DNA of 64,000 nt from JAOUEA01 sp038249195. Lineage in GTDB: Bacteria; Actinomycetota; UBA4738; HRBIN12. The notes under the pieces are model-generated. The model saw only the letters and a program-made list of their open reading frames with translations, was not told the origin of the DNA and did not search any database. The stretch is taken from the NCBI GenBank assembly GCA_038249195.1, contig JBBRWM010000002.1, positions 310,001 through 374,000 on the forward strand, written 5' to 3'. Positions 25,409-36,752 of this stretch are shown in pieces (positions within the stretch are counted from its first letter, which is position 1; the number at the start of each line of letters is the position of its first letter). The translations under genes were made by a program, and so were the position numbers.

Positions 25409-26302
25409 GTGAGCGAACCCGTTCCACCCGACGCGGACGAGCGTCTTCTGGACGAGGCGGCCGAGGGCCGACGCTCGAAGATCCTGAGCGGCGGACGCCC
25501 GCGCAAGGAAGGCCGCCGGGCGGTGCTGACCGCCGTGATCAGCACCGCGGTGTTCTTCGCGGTCCTGGCGCTCGTGGCGGTGAACTCGCCGAACTGGCCG
25601 GCGGTCAAGCATCAGTTCTTCAACGGTGCTGTCTACCGCGAGTCGTTCCCGGACATCCTCAAGGCGTTCTGGGTCAACGTGAAGATCTTCCTCACGGCGG
25701 AGGTCCTGATCCTTCCGTTCGCGCTGCTCCTGGCCGTGATGCGCAGCGCCTCAGGGCCCGTGTTCTTCCCCGTTCGGGCGCTCGCGATCGGCTACATCGA
25801 CTTCTTCCGGGGCGTCCCCACGATCCTCGTGATCTACATCCTCGGGTTCGGCATGCCGGGGCTGGAGGCGCCGGGCGTGCCCACCTCGCAGTTCTTCTGG
25901 GTGGTGACGTCGTTGGTGCTGGTCTACTCGGCGTACGTCGCCGAGGTGTATCGAGCGGGCATCGACTCGGTGCACGAGAGCCAGGTCGCGGCCGCTCGGT
26001 CCTTGGGGCTCTCGCGGTCCCAGTCGATGCGGCACGTCGTCCTGCCCCAGGCCGTCCGGCGGGTCGTCCCGCCGCTGCTCAACGACTTCATCGGGCTGCA
26101 GAAGGATACGGCGCTCGCGGCGCTGATCGGGGTCGTCGAGGCCTTTCGGCAGTCGCAGATCGACAACGCGGATACCTTCAACTACACGCCGTTCCTCGTG
26201 ACCGCGACCCTATTCATCGTCGTCACGATCCCGCTGGCCCGGTTCACCGACCACCTGATCGCTCGGGGGCGCCGGCGCCGCGCGGGAGGGGGGGGCGCGT
26301 GA
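25409..26302 (+). CDS. Polar amino acid ABC permease (second system)
   Basis: A 297-residue permease. After about 40 hydrophilic residues rich in Arg and Glu there is one hydrophobic segment, then the typical core: FWVNVKIFLTAEVLILPFAL, YIDFFRGVPTILVIYI, YVAEVYRAGIDSVHESQV and the coupling stretch ARSLGLSRSQSMRHVVLPQ. GTG 25409 follows GGGAGG. Its stop overlaps the ATPase gene. Confidence 0.92.
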   Translation: MSEPVPPDADERLLDEAAEGRRSKILSGGRPRKEGRRAVLTAVISTAVFFAVLALVAVNSPNWPAVKHQFFNGAVYRESFPDILKAFWVNVKIFLTAEVLILPFALLLAVMRSASGPVFFPVRALAIGYIDFFRGVPTILVIYILGFGMPGLEAPGVPTSQFFWVVTSLVLVYSAYVAEVYRAGIDSVHESQVAAARSLGLSRSQSMRHVVLPQAVRRVVPPLLNDFIGLQKDTALAALIGVVEAFRQSQIDNADTFNYTPFLVTATLFIVVTIPLARFTDHLIARGRRRRAGGGGA

Positions 26303-27048
26303 GCGGGCCGGCGATCTCGCTGCGGGGCGTCCGCAAGTCCTTCGGCGCCCTCGAGGTCCTCCGCGGTATCGATCTCGAGGTCGAGGATCACGCCGTGATC
26401 TGTCTGATCGGGGCGTCGGGCTCGGGCAAGTCCACCATGCTGCGGTGCATCAACCTCCTGGAGCCCATCGATGCGGGCCACATCCTCGTGCACGGCGAGG
26501 AGATCACGTCCGGAGACGTGGACCTGAACGCGGTGCGCCGCAACATCGGGATCGTGTTCCAGAGCTTCAACCTCTTCCCGCACATGAGCGTGATCCAGAA
26601 CGTCACGCTCGCCCCGCGGAAGGTACTGAGGATGCCCTCGCAGCAGGCCGACGCCGAGGCTCGGGAGCTGTTGCACCGGTTCGGCCTGGCCGACAAGGCC
26701 GACGAGTACCCGGACCGCCTGTCGGGCGGCCAGCAGCAGCGCGTCGCGATCGTGCGTGCGTTGGCGATGCAACCCGACATCCTGCTGCTGGACGAGATCA
26801 CGAGCGCGCTCGACCCCGAGCTGGTGGCCGAGGTCCTCGACGTGGTGCGCGAGCTCGCCGCTGGCGGTATGACGATGGTCCTCGCCACGCACGAGATGGG
26901 GTTCGCGCGGGACATCGCGACGCGCGTGTGCTTCCTGGACCAGGGCGTGATCTTGGAGCAGGGACCGCCGGAGCAGATGTTCGGCGCGCCCACGCAGGAG
27001 CGCACGAAGCAGTTCCTGCAGCGGATCGTGGCCGCGGGCCGGCTGTGA
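26299..27048 (+). CDS. Polar amino acid ABC ATPase (second system)
   Basis: A 249-residue GlnQ-type ATPase: Walker A LIGASGSGKSTMLRCINLLE, Q-loop IVFQSFNLFPHMSV, signature RLSGGQQQRVAIVRALAMQ, Walker B ILLLDEITSALDPEL (Ile in place of the usual Pro after DE) and H-loop LATHEMGFARD. GTG 26299 overlaps the permease stop by four bases. Last gene of the importer; the next gene runs the other way. Confidence 0.94.
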   Translation: MSGPAISLRGVRKSFGALEVLRGIDLEVEDHAVICLIGASGSGKSTMLRCINLLEPIDAGHILVHGEEITSGDVDLNAVRRNIGIVFQSFNLFPHMSVIQNVTLAPRKVLRMPSQQADAEARELLHRFGLADKADEYPDRLSGGQQQRVAIVRALAMQPDILLLDEITSALDPELVAEVLDVVRELAAGGMTMVLATHEMGFARDIATRVCFLDQGVILEQGPPEQMFGAPTQERTKQFLQRIVAAGRL

Positions 27049-27061
27049 GCCTGCGGCCGAG

Positions 27062-27676
27062 CTACGCCGAGGCGCTCGGTTCCGGCCGTGCCTCGAAGGC
27101 CGTCGGCGGGATCGAGCGCGCGAAGCCAAGGGTGGCGTCGATCAACGCCGGCACCTCCTCGGGATCGCGCCGATGGGTGAACCCCATCAACCACGGCCCC
27201 GCGATCTCGAAGCAGATCTCGGGGTCGCCGAGCTCCTCCAAGAACCAGCGCTCGACGTCGGGGCCGAACACGCTCGCGGTGAAGGCGGCATCGGTGCCGG
27301 TGACGTGGTACGCCCGGGCGAAGTCGGCGCCCTCGGCGGCGAAGTCCTCGTGATGGCCCGGGTGTGTGAAGCGATGGGCCGCCGTGGTGTGGCTCACCAT
27401 GACCTCGGGGCACTCGGCGGGCAACGCGACGACCACGCATGAAGCCTCCGTCGTCATCGGCGCTTCCGCCGCCCCCAGCGCGATGATGCTCCACGAGTAG
27501 TCGAACGCGATGAAGTCGCGCCCATCGCGCGCCCCCTCGATCACGTCGGTGACGCCGTGCGCCACGCCGCCGGTGAAGAAGTGGAAGGGGAGGCCGAGGA
27601 GGTCCTCGGGATCCTCGATCGAGAACGTCCAGCCTTTCGCCGCGGCCAGTGCTTCCAGGTCGTCTTCGCGCGTCAC
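27062..27676 (-). CDS. Conserved-looking hypothetical protein
   Basis: A 204-residue protein I cannot assign to a named family. It has the pattern GWTFSIEDPEDLLGLPFHFF, DGRDFIAFDYSWS, SCVVVALPAECPEVMVSH and FEIAGPWLMGFTH, like small alpha/beta proteins of unknown function seen in actinobacteria. No signal peptide or membrane segment is visible. GTG 27676 is preceded by GGGAAGGG at good spacing, and codon use is like that of its neighbours, so it is probably real. It is divergent from uvrB. Confidence 0.7.
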   Translation of the reverse strand: MTREDDLEALAAAKGWTFSIEDPEDLLGLPFHFFTGGVAHGVTDVIEGARDGRDFIAFDYSWSIIALGAAEAPMTTEASCVVVALPAECPEVMVSHTTAAHRFTHPGHHEDFAAEGADFARAYHVTGTDAAFTASVFGPDVERWFLEELGDPEICFEIAGPWLMGFTHRRDPEEVPALIDATLGFARSIPPTAFEARPEPSASA

Positions 27677-27776
27677 GTGCGTCCCTTCCCGAAGAGTGAT
27701 TACGGGAGTCGGCCTCCCGGCGCAGGATACCGGCGCTCGCGGCGCCCGCGCCCGCCGACGTGTCGGCGCGCGGTTC

Positions 27777-27782
27777 TACACT
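27777..27782 (+). promoter_or_regulatory. -10 box of uvrB
   Basis: TACACT ends 8 nt before ATG 27791. The same hexamer stands before uvrA. No LexA-type box (GAAC-N4-GTTC) is visible nearby. Confidence 0.55.
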
Positions 27783-27790
27783 TGTGGGTC

Positions 27791-29812
27791 ATGCCCCCAT
27801 TCCGGATCCGATCGGAGTTCCAACCAGCCGGGGACCAGCCCAAGGCCATCCAGGAGCTCAGCGCCGCCGTGGGCGCCGGGACCCCCTACACCACGTTGCT
27901 CGGCGCCACGGGGACCGGCAAGACTTTCACCATCGCGCACGTCGTGGAGCAGCTGCAACGCCCGACGCTGGTCATCGCCCCCAACAAGTCCTTGGGCGCG
28001 CAGCTCGCCAACGAGTTCCGGGAGGTCTTCCCCGACAACGCGGTCGAGTACTTCGTCAGCTACTACGACTACTACCAGCCCGAGGCCTACATCGCCTCCA
28101 CGGACACCTACATCGAGAAGGACTCCTCGGTGAACGAGGAGATCGAACGGCTGCGCCACGCGGCCACGGCGGCGCTGCTGTCGCGTCGCGACGTGCTCAT
28201 CGTCGCGAGCGTGTCGTGCATCTACGGCCTCGGCTCGCCGGAGGAGTACCAGGGCCAGATCTTGCGACCGTACAAGGGCACGGACGTCCCCCTCGAGTTC
28301 GCGATGCAGCGCTTGGTGGACATCCAGTACCAGCGCAACAACGTCAGCAGGGCGCGCGGCACCTTCCGCGTTCAGGGCGACACGCTCGAGGTATTCCCGC
28401 CGTATGAGCAGACGGGGTTCCGCATCGAATGGTGGGGCGACACCGTCGAGAAGATCATGCGGTTCGACCCGGTCACGGGCGAGCTGATCGGCGAGCTCAC
28501 GGAGACCACCATCTTCCCCGCCACGCACTACGTCGCGTCGGAGGAACGGATGAAGCGCGCGATCGGTTCCATCGAGGAGGAACTGGTGGACCGCCTGGCC
28601 AAGCTCGAGGGCGAGGGGAAGCTGCTGGAGGCCGAGCGCCTGCGTATGCGGACGAACTACGACCTGGAGATGATGCGCGAGGTCGGGTTCTGCAGCGGCA
28701 TCGAGAACTACTCGCGGCACATCGACGGCCGCAGCGCCGGGACCGCGCCGTACACGCTGCTCGACTACTTCCCGGAGGATTACCTCGTGGTGATCGACGA
28801 ATCCCACGTCACCGTGCCGCAGCTCCACGGCATGTACGAGGGCGACCTCTCGCGCAAGTCCAACCTCGTGGAATACGGGTTCCGGCTGCCTTCCGCCATC
28901 GACAACCGACCCCTGCGGTTCGAGGAGTTCACCGAGCGCGTGCCGCAGGTGGTGTACATGTCCGCCACGCCGGGCCCCTACGAGCTGCGCGTGTCGACGG
29001 CGATGGCGGAGCAGATCGTCCGCCCAACGGGGCTCGTGGACCCCGAGGTCGAGATCCGCCCCACCAAGGGCCAGGTGGACGACCTCATGGAGGAGATCCG
29101 CCGCCGGGCCGAGGCCAACCAGCGCGTCCTCGTCACCACCCTCACCAAGAAGATGGCCGAAGACCTCACGGACTACCTCATCGAGATGGGCATCCGCGTT
29201 CGATACCTCCATTCGGAGGTCGACACCCTGCAACGCATCGAGATCGTGCGCGACCTGCGACTCGGGGAGTTTGACGTGCTCGTGGGCATCAACCTGCTGC
29301 GCGAGGGCCTCGACCTGCCCGAGGTCTCGCTGGTGGCCATCCTCGACGCGGACAAGGAGGGATTCCTGCGCTCGGAGACGTCGCTCGTGCAGACCATCGG
29401 TCGGGCAGCGCGCAACGTCGACGGCACCGTCTTGATGTATGCGGACCAGATCACGGACTCCATGAAGGCCGCCATCAGCGAGACGCAGCGGCGCCGGCAG
29501 ATCCAGCTCGCCCACAACGCAGAGCACGGCATCGACCCGCAGACGGTGAGCCGCAAGATCACGGACATCCTCCTCACGCTCCGCGGCGGCGACGGCCACG
29601 CGTCCACCACGCCCAAGCGGGAGCGGCGTCCGCGCCCGGCGCACCCCGAGATGGCCACGGACGAGCTCGACCGGCTCATCGCAAGCCTGGAGGACGAGAT
29701 GCACGAGGCGGCCAAAGACCTCCGGTTCGAGTACGCCGCCCGGCTGCGCGACGAGGTGAACGACCTCCGCAAGGAGCTCAAGGCGCTGCGCGCGGCCGGA
29801 GTGGGGAGCTGA
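27791..29812 (+). CDS. uvrB: Excinuclease ABC subunit B
   Basis: The 673-residue damage-verification subunit of nucleotide excision repair. It has Walker A LLGATGTGKTFT near residue 38, the beta-hairpin region YFVSYYDYYQPEAYI that probes DNA, the DEAH-like VVIDESHVTVPQ, helicase motifs GINLLREGLDLPEVSLVAI and QTIGRAARN, and the C-terminal UVR motif (LRFEYAARLRDEVNDLR) that binds UvrC. ATG 27791 gives the conserved N-terminus FRIRSEFQPAGDQPKAIQ; the longer frame from 27557 overlaps a minus-strand gene and the promoter. Confidence 0.97.
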   Translation: MPPFRIRSEFQPAGDQPKAIQELSAAVGAGTPYTTLLGATGTGKTFTIAHVVEQLQRPTLVIAPNKSLGAQLANEFREVFPDNAVEYFVSYYDYYQPEAYIASTDTYIEKDSSVNEEIERLRHAATAALLSRRDVLIVASVSCIYGLGSPEEYQGQILRPYKGTDVPLEFAMQRLVDIQYQRNNVSRARGTFRVQGDTLEVFPPYEQTGFRIEWWGDTVEKIMRFDPVTGELIGELTETTIFPATHYVASEERMKRAIGSIEEELVDRLAKLEGEGKLLEAERLRMRTNYDLEMMREVGFCSGIENYSRHIDGRSAGTAPYTLLDYFPEDYLVVIDESHVTVPQLHGMYEGDLSRKSNLVEYGFRLPSAIDNRPLRFEEFTERVPQVVYMSATPGPYELRVSTAMAEQIVRPTGLVDPEVEIRPTKGQVDDLMEEIRRRAEANQRVLVTTLTKKMAEDLTDYLIEMGIRVRYLHSEVDTLQRIEIVRDLRLGEFDVLVGINLLREGLDLPEVSLVAILDADKEGFLRSETSLVQTIGRAARNVDGTVLMYADQITDSMKAAISETQRRRQIQLAHNAEHGIDPQTVSRKITDILLTLRGGDGHASTTPKRERRPRPAHPEMATDELDRLIASLEDEMHEAAKDLRFEYAARLRDEVNDLRKELKALRAAGVGS

Positions 29813-29826
29813 GTCCATCCCTGGTC

Positions 29827-30849
29827 GTGCGCGCGGCGCGGGCGTGGCTCGGTCCTCGCCGCCGCGTGGCGACCGACATCCAGGTGACCTGCGGCGGCGG
29901 CGTGATCAAGGAGGTTGGCGCCCAGCGGCCAGTCCCCGGGGACACCGAGATCCTCACGGTCGGGGGGTTCCTGCTGCCCGCGGCCGCCGACCGGCACGTC
30001 CACCTGGGGCTCGCGGATCCGGCAGCGGTGCTGCGCGGCGGCGTCACGGCGGTGCGCGACCTCGCCTGGGCGCCGGAGCCGATCTTCGCCCTCGCCGATG
30101 CCTCGGAGCTGCCCTCGTTCAACGGGCCGCTCGTGCGGGCGGCCGGGCCTATGCTCACGGCTCCGGGCGGCTACCCCATGGGCGCGGGGTGGGCACCGCC
30201 GGGAACGGGCCTGGAGCTGCGGGGAGCCGAGGCCGCCGCGGCCGCCGTCGCCGGGCTCCGCGGGCTGGGCGCCGCCGTCATCAAGGTGTCCCTCAACGCC
30301 GAGGCGGGCCCGCCGCTCGGGGACGTTGAGCTCATGGCCGTCTGCGAGGCGGCCCACGTGGCCGACCTTCCCGTCACGGCGCACGTCCAGGGGCCTGGGC
30401 AGGTCGAGCGGGCGCTCGGGGCGGGCGTCGACGAGCTCGCGCACACCCCCTGGACCCAGCGGTTGTCGGAGGAGACGATCGCCGCGGCGGCGGCCCGCCA
30501 GCGCATCGTCTCCACCTTGAACATCCACGCGTTCGGGCGGGACACGCCCCAGCTGCTCGTGGCTCTCGACAACCTCCGCCGGTTCCATGACGCCGGCGGC
30601 TCGGTGATCTACGGCACGGACCTCGGCAACGGCCCGATCCCGCCGGGCATCGACACGGCGGAGCTGCTCCTGATGGAGCGAGCGGGACTGAGCGGCGCCG
30701 ACGTCCTGCAGGCCCTGGTCCGAGCGCCGCTCGAGGCGGGCGCGCCGGCCGACCTCCTCGCGCTGGGACGCGACCCGCTCGAGGACCTCTCCGCGTTCGA
30801 TGACGTCCGGCTGGTGGTCCGCGCCGGGAAGGTCGTCATGCGCCGATAG
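29827..30849 (+). CDS. Amidohydrolase-superfamily protein
   Basis: A 340-residue metal-dependent hydrolase of the imidazolonepropionase/prolidase-like group. It shows GGFLLPAAADRHVHLGLAD (first metal-binding HxH), GVTAVRDLAWAP, VTAHVQGPGQVERAL and YGTDLGNGPIP (metal-binding Asp), then the usual C-terminal APADLLALGRDPLEDL. The substrate is unknown. GTG 29827 lies 15 nt after the uvrB stop and is probably in the same transcript. It converges with the class V aminotransferase-like gene. Confidence 0.82.
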   Translation: MRAARAWLGPRRRVATDIQVTCGGGVIKEVGAQRPVPGDTEILTVGGFLLPAAADRHVHLGLADPAAVLRGGVTAVRDLAWAPEPIFALADASELPSFNGPLVRAAGPMLTAPGGYPMGAGWAPPGTGLELRGAEAAAAAVAGLRGLGAAVIKVSLNAEAGPPLGDVELMAVCEAAHVADLPVTAHVQGPGQVERALGAGVDELAHTPWTQRLSEETIAAAAARQRIVSTLNIHAFGRDTPQLLVALDNLRRFHDAGGSVIYGTDLGNGPIPPGIDTAELLLMERAGLSGADVLQALVRAPLEAGAPADLLALGRDPLEDLSAFDDVRLVVRAGKVVMRR

Positions 30850-30860
30850 TCTGCCCCAGA

Positions 30861-32018
30861 CTAGACGAGCCGCGCGAGCTCGGCGAAGCAGCGATCGACG
30901 TCGGCCTCCGTGTTGAAGAAGTGCGGGCTGATGCGCAGGCCGTCTCCCCGGAAGTCGGTGCAGACGTCGCGCTCGAGCAGGGCGTGGCAGATCGCCCCCG
31001 CCTCAGGCCCCACGCCAACGTTCACCACCCCACCTCGGTCCACACGCCCGCGCGGCGTGCGCACCGGCAGATCCAGGGCATCGGCGCGCGCCATCACGTG
31101 CTCCGTGAGCTCTCCCTGGCGTGCGCGGATCCGCTCCACGCCCGCTTCCGCGATCAGGTCAAGTCCTCCTTGGGCCAGGAAGAACACGGGCGCCGGCGGC
31201 GTGCCGTGCTCGAGCCGCCGAGCCGTCGGGTGGTACGCGAGGTGCTGGTTGTCGAACGAGAACGGCTCTTCCGTGGCGAACCAGCCGGTCACCGCGGGTT
31301 CGAGCGACGGAAGCAGATCGCGCCGCGCGTAGAGGAACACCATCCCGGGCCCCCCGCAGAGCCACTTCAGGGTGCCCGCGGTGTAGAGGTCGCAACCGAG
31401 GTCGTGCAGGTCGAGCGGGACGATTCCGATCCCGTGGTAGTCGTCCACGAAGGACAAAGCCCCGCGCGCCCGCGCCATGGCGCAGACCGCCTTCGCGTCA
31501 ACGATGGCGCTGGAGCGGTACAGGACGCGGTTCACCATCACCACGGCGGTGCGTTCGTCGATCGCGGCGTCGTAGGCCTCCAACGGGATCGTCAGGCCGT
31601 CGGGGCTCCGCAGCCACACCAACTCGGCGCCGGCTTTGCGGGCCCAGGCGATCCACACGTGCCCGTCGGTGGGGAAGTCCAGCTCGGAGAGCACGATCCG
31701 GTTGCGCGCGCCGGAAAGGTCCAACGCCGAGGCCACCGTGGACAGGGCGATCGAGATGTTGGTGGTGATGGCGAGCTCGTCCGCGTCGCACCCTGCCAGC
31801 GCGGAGAACGAGCCCTTGAGAGAGCGCATCCGGGGGAAGATGTTTTCGAACCAGACGTGGTCGGGCGCTCCCTTGGCGGCCCACGCATCGAGGTAACCGT
31901 CCAGATAGGCCCTCGAGCGCAGGGATACCGGGCCCAACGAAGCGCTGATCAGGTAGGTCTTGTTCGCCAGGACGGGGAACTCGTCGCGGAAGTCCTCAAG
32001 GGCGCGCTCGGCGGTCAT
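30861..32018 (-). CDS. Aminotransferase class V / kynureninase-like PLP enzyme
   Basis: A 385-residue fold-type I PLP protein. The cofactor region is FVDDYHGIGIVPLDLHDLG followed by the Schiff-base lysine in AGTLKWLCGGPGMVFLYAR; the N-terminal TYLISASLGPVSLRSRAYL and the C-terminal GDGLRISPHFFNTEADVD match the class V/kynureninase pattern. Tryptophan breakdown is one possibility, but no kynurenine pathway gene is near, so a desulfurase- or lyase-type role is equally open. Divergent from uvrA with 47 bp between the starts. Confidence 0.82.
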   Translation of the reverse strand: MTAERALEDFRDEFPVLANKTYLISASLGPVSLRSRAYLDGYLDAWAAKGAPDHVWFENIFPRMRSLKGSFSALAGCDADELAITTNISIALSTVASALDLSGARNRIVLSELDFPTDGHVWIAWARKAGAELVWLRSPDGLTIPLEAYDAAIDERTAVVMVNRVLYRSSAIVDAKAVCAMARARGALSFVDDYHGIGIVPLDLHDLGCDLYTAGTLKWLCGGPGMVFLYARRDLLPSLEPAVTGWFATEEPFSFDNQHLAYHPTARRLEHGTPPAPVFFLAQGGLDLIAEAGVERIRARQGELTEHVMARADALDLPVRTPRGRVDRGGVVNVGVGPEAGAICHALLERDVCTDFRGDGLRISPHFFNTEADVDRCFAELARLV

Positions 32019-32024
32019 CGACCA

Positions 32025-32030
32025 AGGCTA
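32025..32030 (-). promoter_or_regulatory. -10 box of the class V aminotransferase-like gene
   Basis: On the minus strand TAGCCT ends 6 nt before ATG 32018. It lies back to back with the uvrA box. Confidence 0.5.
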
Positions 32031-32049
32031 GCGTGTCGGAGGACGCCAC

Positions 32050-32055
32050 TACACT
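32050..32055 (+). promoter_or_regulatory. -10 box of uvrA
   Basis: TACACT ends 10 nt before ATG 32066, identical in sequence to the uvrB box. Confidence 0.55.
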
Positions 32056-32065
32056 GGCACGACCT

Positions 32066-34984
<2,919 letters not shown>

Positions 34985-34994
34985 CCCGAGTTGC

Positions 34995-35000
34995 TAGTAT
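34995..35000 (+). promoter_or_regulatory. -10 box of the propeller-cupredoxin lipoprotein gene
   Basis: TAGTAT ends 10 nt before GTG 35011. This supports GTG 35011 rather than the in-frame GTG at 34981. Confidence 0.5.
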
Positions 35001-35010
35001 CCCCGCCGAC

Positions 35011-36711
35011 GTGTCCAAGCGACTCCTGATCCCTGCCTTCGCCGCGGCGTTGTTGCTCGTGGCCTGCAGCGATACCAACCCCGGCGACGTCGTCCCGGGC
35101 TCAGGCGTGCGCTTCGTTCCGCTGGTCGTGGACTTCTCGGACAACGCGGGTCTCGGCAACGCGGTTACGGTGGACAAGGACGGGGTGCCCTTCACGTCCT
35201 ACCTGATCTTCCCGGCGGTGCTGAAGGCGAACGAGATCCCGCTGCCCAGGCCCATCGGCGCCCCCTACATCAAGACCGAGACCACGCCGGCGTCCACCGA
35301 CAACCCGAAGGGCATCCCCGGCAAGGACGGCGCGGCCGTGGGGGTCGCGAGCGTTGCGTCGAACCAGGTGGTGACCCTCGGCGCTGCCGCTCAGGTGCGG
35401 GATACCCCGACGGGCATCGTGATCCCGTACGGGCCGGCCACCGAGCCCTCGCTCATCGGCGCGACGGCCGAGAACACCAACGGCACGGACATCGCCGTCG
35501 ACGCCTCGGGAGGCAAGCACGTCGTTTGGACCGGCAAGGACGGCGTCTACTACGGGGACGGTGCCGCCACGGGCTCCTTCGCCGTCGAGCACGTGTATTC
35601 GTACGGCACCGAGCTGCGCAAGGTGGGCCCGATCGGTCGCCCCTCCGTCGCCGCGGATGCCAACGGCGATCCATGGGTCGCCTACGCGGTCCTCACACAG
35701 AAGCTCGAGATCCGCGTGGCCACCAAGACCGGGGACGCGTGGACGACGACCACGGTGGACGCGCTCGACCTCTGCAACGGATGCCCGCCGCCGGGGCAGG
35801 CCCAGATCGGCGTGACGCCGGACGGGCCGGTCGTGGCCTACGCCGATCCCGCCACCAAGACGATCAAGCTGGCGCGCCTGCGGGGCAAGACCTGGTCCTC
35901 CGAGACGGTCGCCTCGGGCGTCTCGGCCACGGGCCTCGACCTCGCCGTGGACAAGGACGGCGCCATCTATCTCTCGTATTACGACGGCGGCGGCGCCGTG
36001 AGCCTGTCGATCGGCAAGGGCGGGGCCTGGACCTCGTCGAAGGTGGGCGACGCCGCCCCGGGTGACGCCGCGGGCGCCCTCGGCAACTTCGTCGAGACGA
36101 CGGGGGTGGCGGTCGACGACAAGGGAACCACGTACGTGAGTTTCTACGATGCCTCGTCGGACAGCGTGATGCTCTCGAGCGGCGACGGAACCACGTTCAC
36201 GCCCGTCGACACCGGCGACACCTCCCAGGGCGCGTACCCGTCGGTGGCGGTCGTGCCGGACGGCTCGGTGGTGTACATGACCTGGTACAACGTGGAGACC
36301 CAAGACCTGCGCATGGGGGTGCAGGCCGACGTGCAGGATCTCCAGGTCGCGGCGCCGAGTCCCACGGCGAGCGGCGGCGCCGCGCCGCCCAGCAGCACCT
36401 GCGGCGCGGACGGCAAGGTCGTCCTCGACATCAAGGCCGTCGGCCTGGCCTTCGACACGCAGTGCCTCGTCGCCGACGCCAGCAAACCCTTCACGGTGAC
36501 CTTCGACAACCCAGATCCGATCGCGCACAACTTCGATCTCATGACGAAGGCGGCTGGCACGCAGATCGGCGCCACCGAGCTCCTGCCCGGGCCGGTCACC
36601 AAGACCCTGAAGGTGGATACGCTCGACCCCGGTACCTACTACTTCCAGTGCGACGCGCACCCCACCTCCATGTTCGGCAACCTCGTGGTGGTCAAGGCGA
36701 AGGGGAAGTAG
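35011..36711 (+). CDS. Lipoprotein with a repeat (propeller-like) domain and a C-terminal cupredoxin domain
   Basis: A 566-residue exported lipoprotein: MSKRLLIPAFAAALLLVAC has Cys 19 as the lipid anchor. Residues about 40-440 hold repeats of the kind DPWVAYA, GAIYLSYYDGGG, GTTYVSFYDASS and GSVVYMTWYN, resembling a sialidase- or YVTN-type beta propeller. Residues about 460-566 form a cupredoxin: IAHNFDL gives one His, and YYFQCDAHPTSMF gives the Cys, second His and Met of a type 1 copper site. This suggests copper-dependent electron transfer at the cell surface; the partner is unknown. Start chosen from the lipoprotein signal and the -10 box. Confidence 0.8.
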   Translation: MSKRLLIPAFAAALLLVACSDTNPGDVVPGSGVRFVPLVVDFSDNAGLGNAVTVDKDGVPFTSYLIFPAVLKANEIPLPRPIGAPYIKTETTPASTDNPKGIPGKDGAAVGVASVASNQVVTLGAAAQVRDTPTGIVIPYGPATEPSLIGATAENTNGTDIAVDASGGKHVVWTGKDGVYYGDGAATGSFAVEHVYSYGTELRKVGPIGRPSVAADANGDPWVAYAVLTQKLEIRVATKTGDAWTTTTVDALDLCNGCPPPGQAQIGVTPDGPVVAYADPATKTIKLARLRGKTWSSETVASGVSATGLDLAVDKDGAIYLSYYDGGGAVSLSIGKGGAWTSSKVGDAAPGDAAGALGNFVETTGVAVDDKGTTYVSFYDASSDSVMLSSGDGTTFTPVDTGDTSQGAYPSVAVVPDGSVVYMTWYNVETQDLRMGVQADVQDLQVAAPSPTASGGAAPPSSTCGADGKVVLDIKAVGLAFDTQCLVADASKPFTVTFDNPDPIAHNFDLMTKAAGTQIGATELLPGPVTKTLKVDTLDPGTYYFQCDAHPTSMFGNLVVVKAKGK

Positions 36712-36740
36712 TCGCGCGAAGGGTGTCGGTGGGCCGGCGC

Positions 36741-36746
36741 TAGGAT
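36741..36746 (+). promoter_or_regulatory. -10 box of uvrC
   Basis: TAGGAT ends 6 nt before GTG 36753, consistent with a leaderless transcript for the uvrC-rapZ unit. Confidence 0.5.
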
Positions 36747-36752
36747 GATGGG

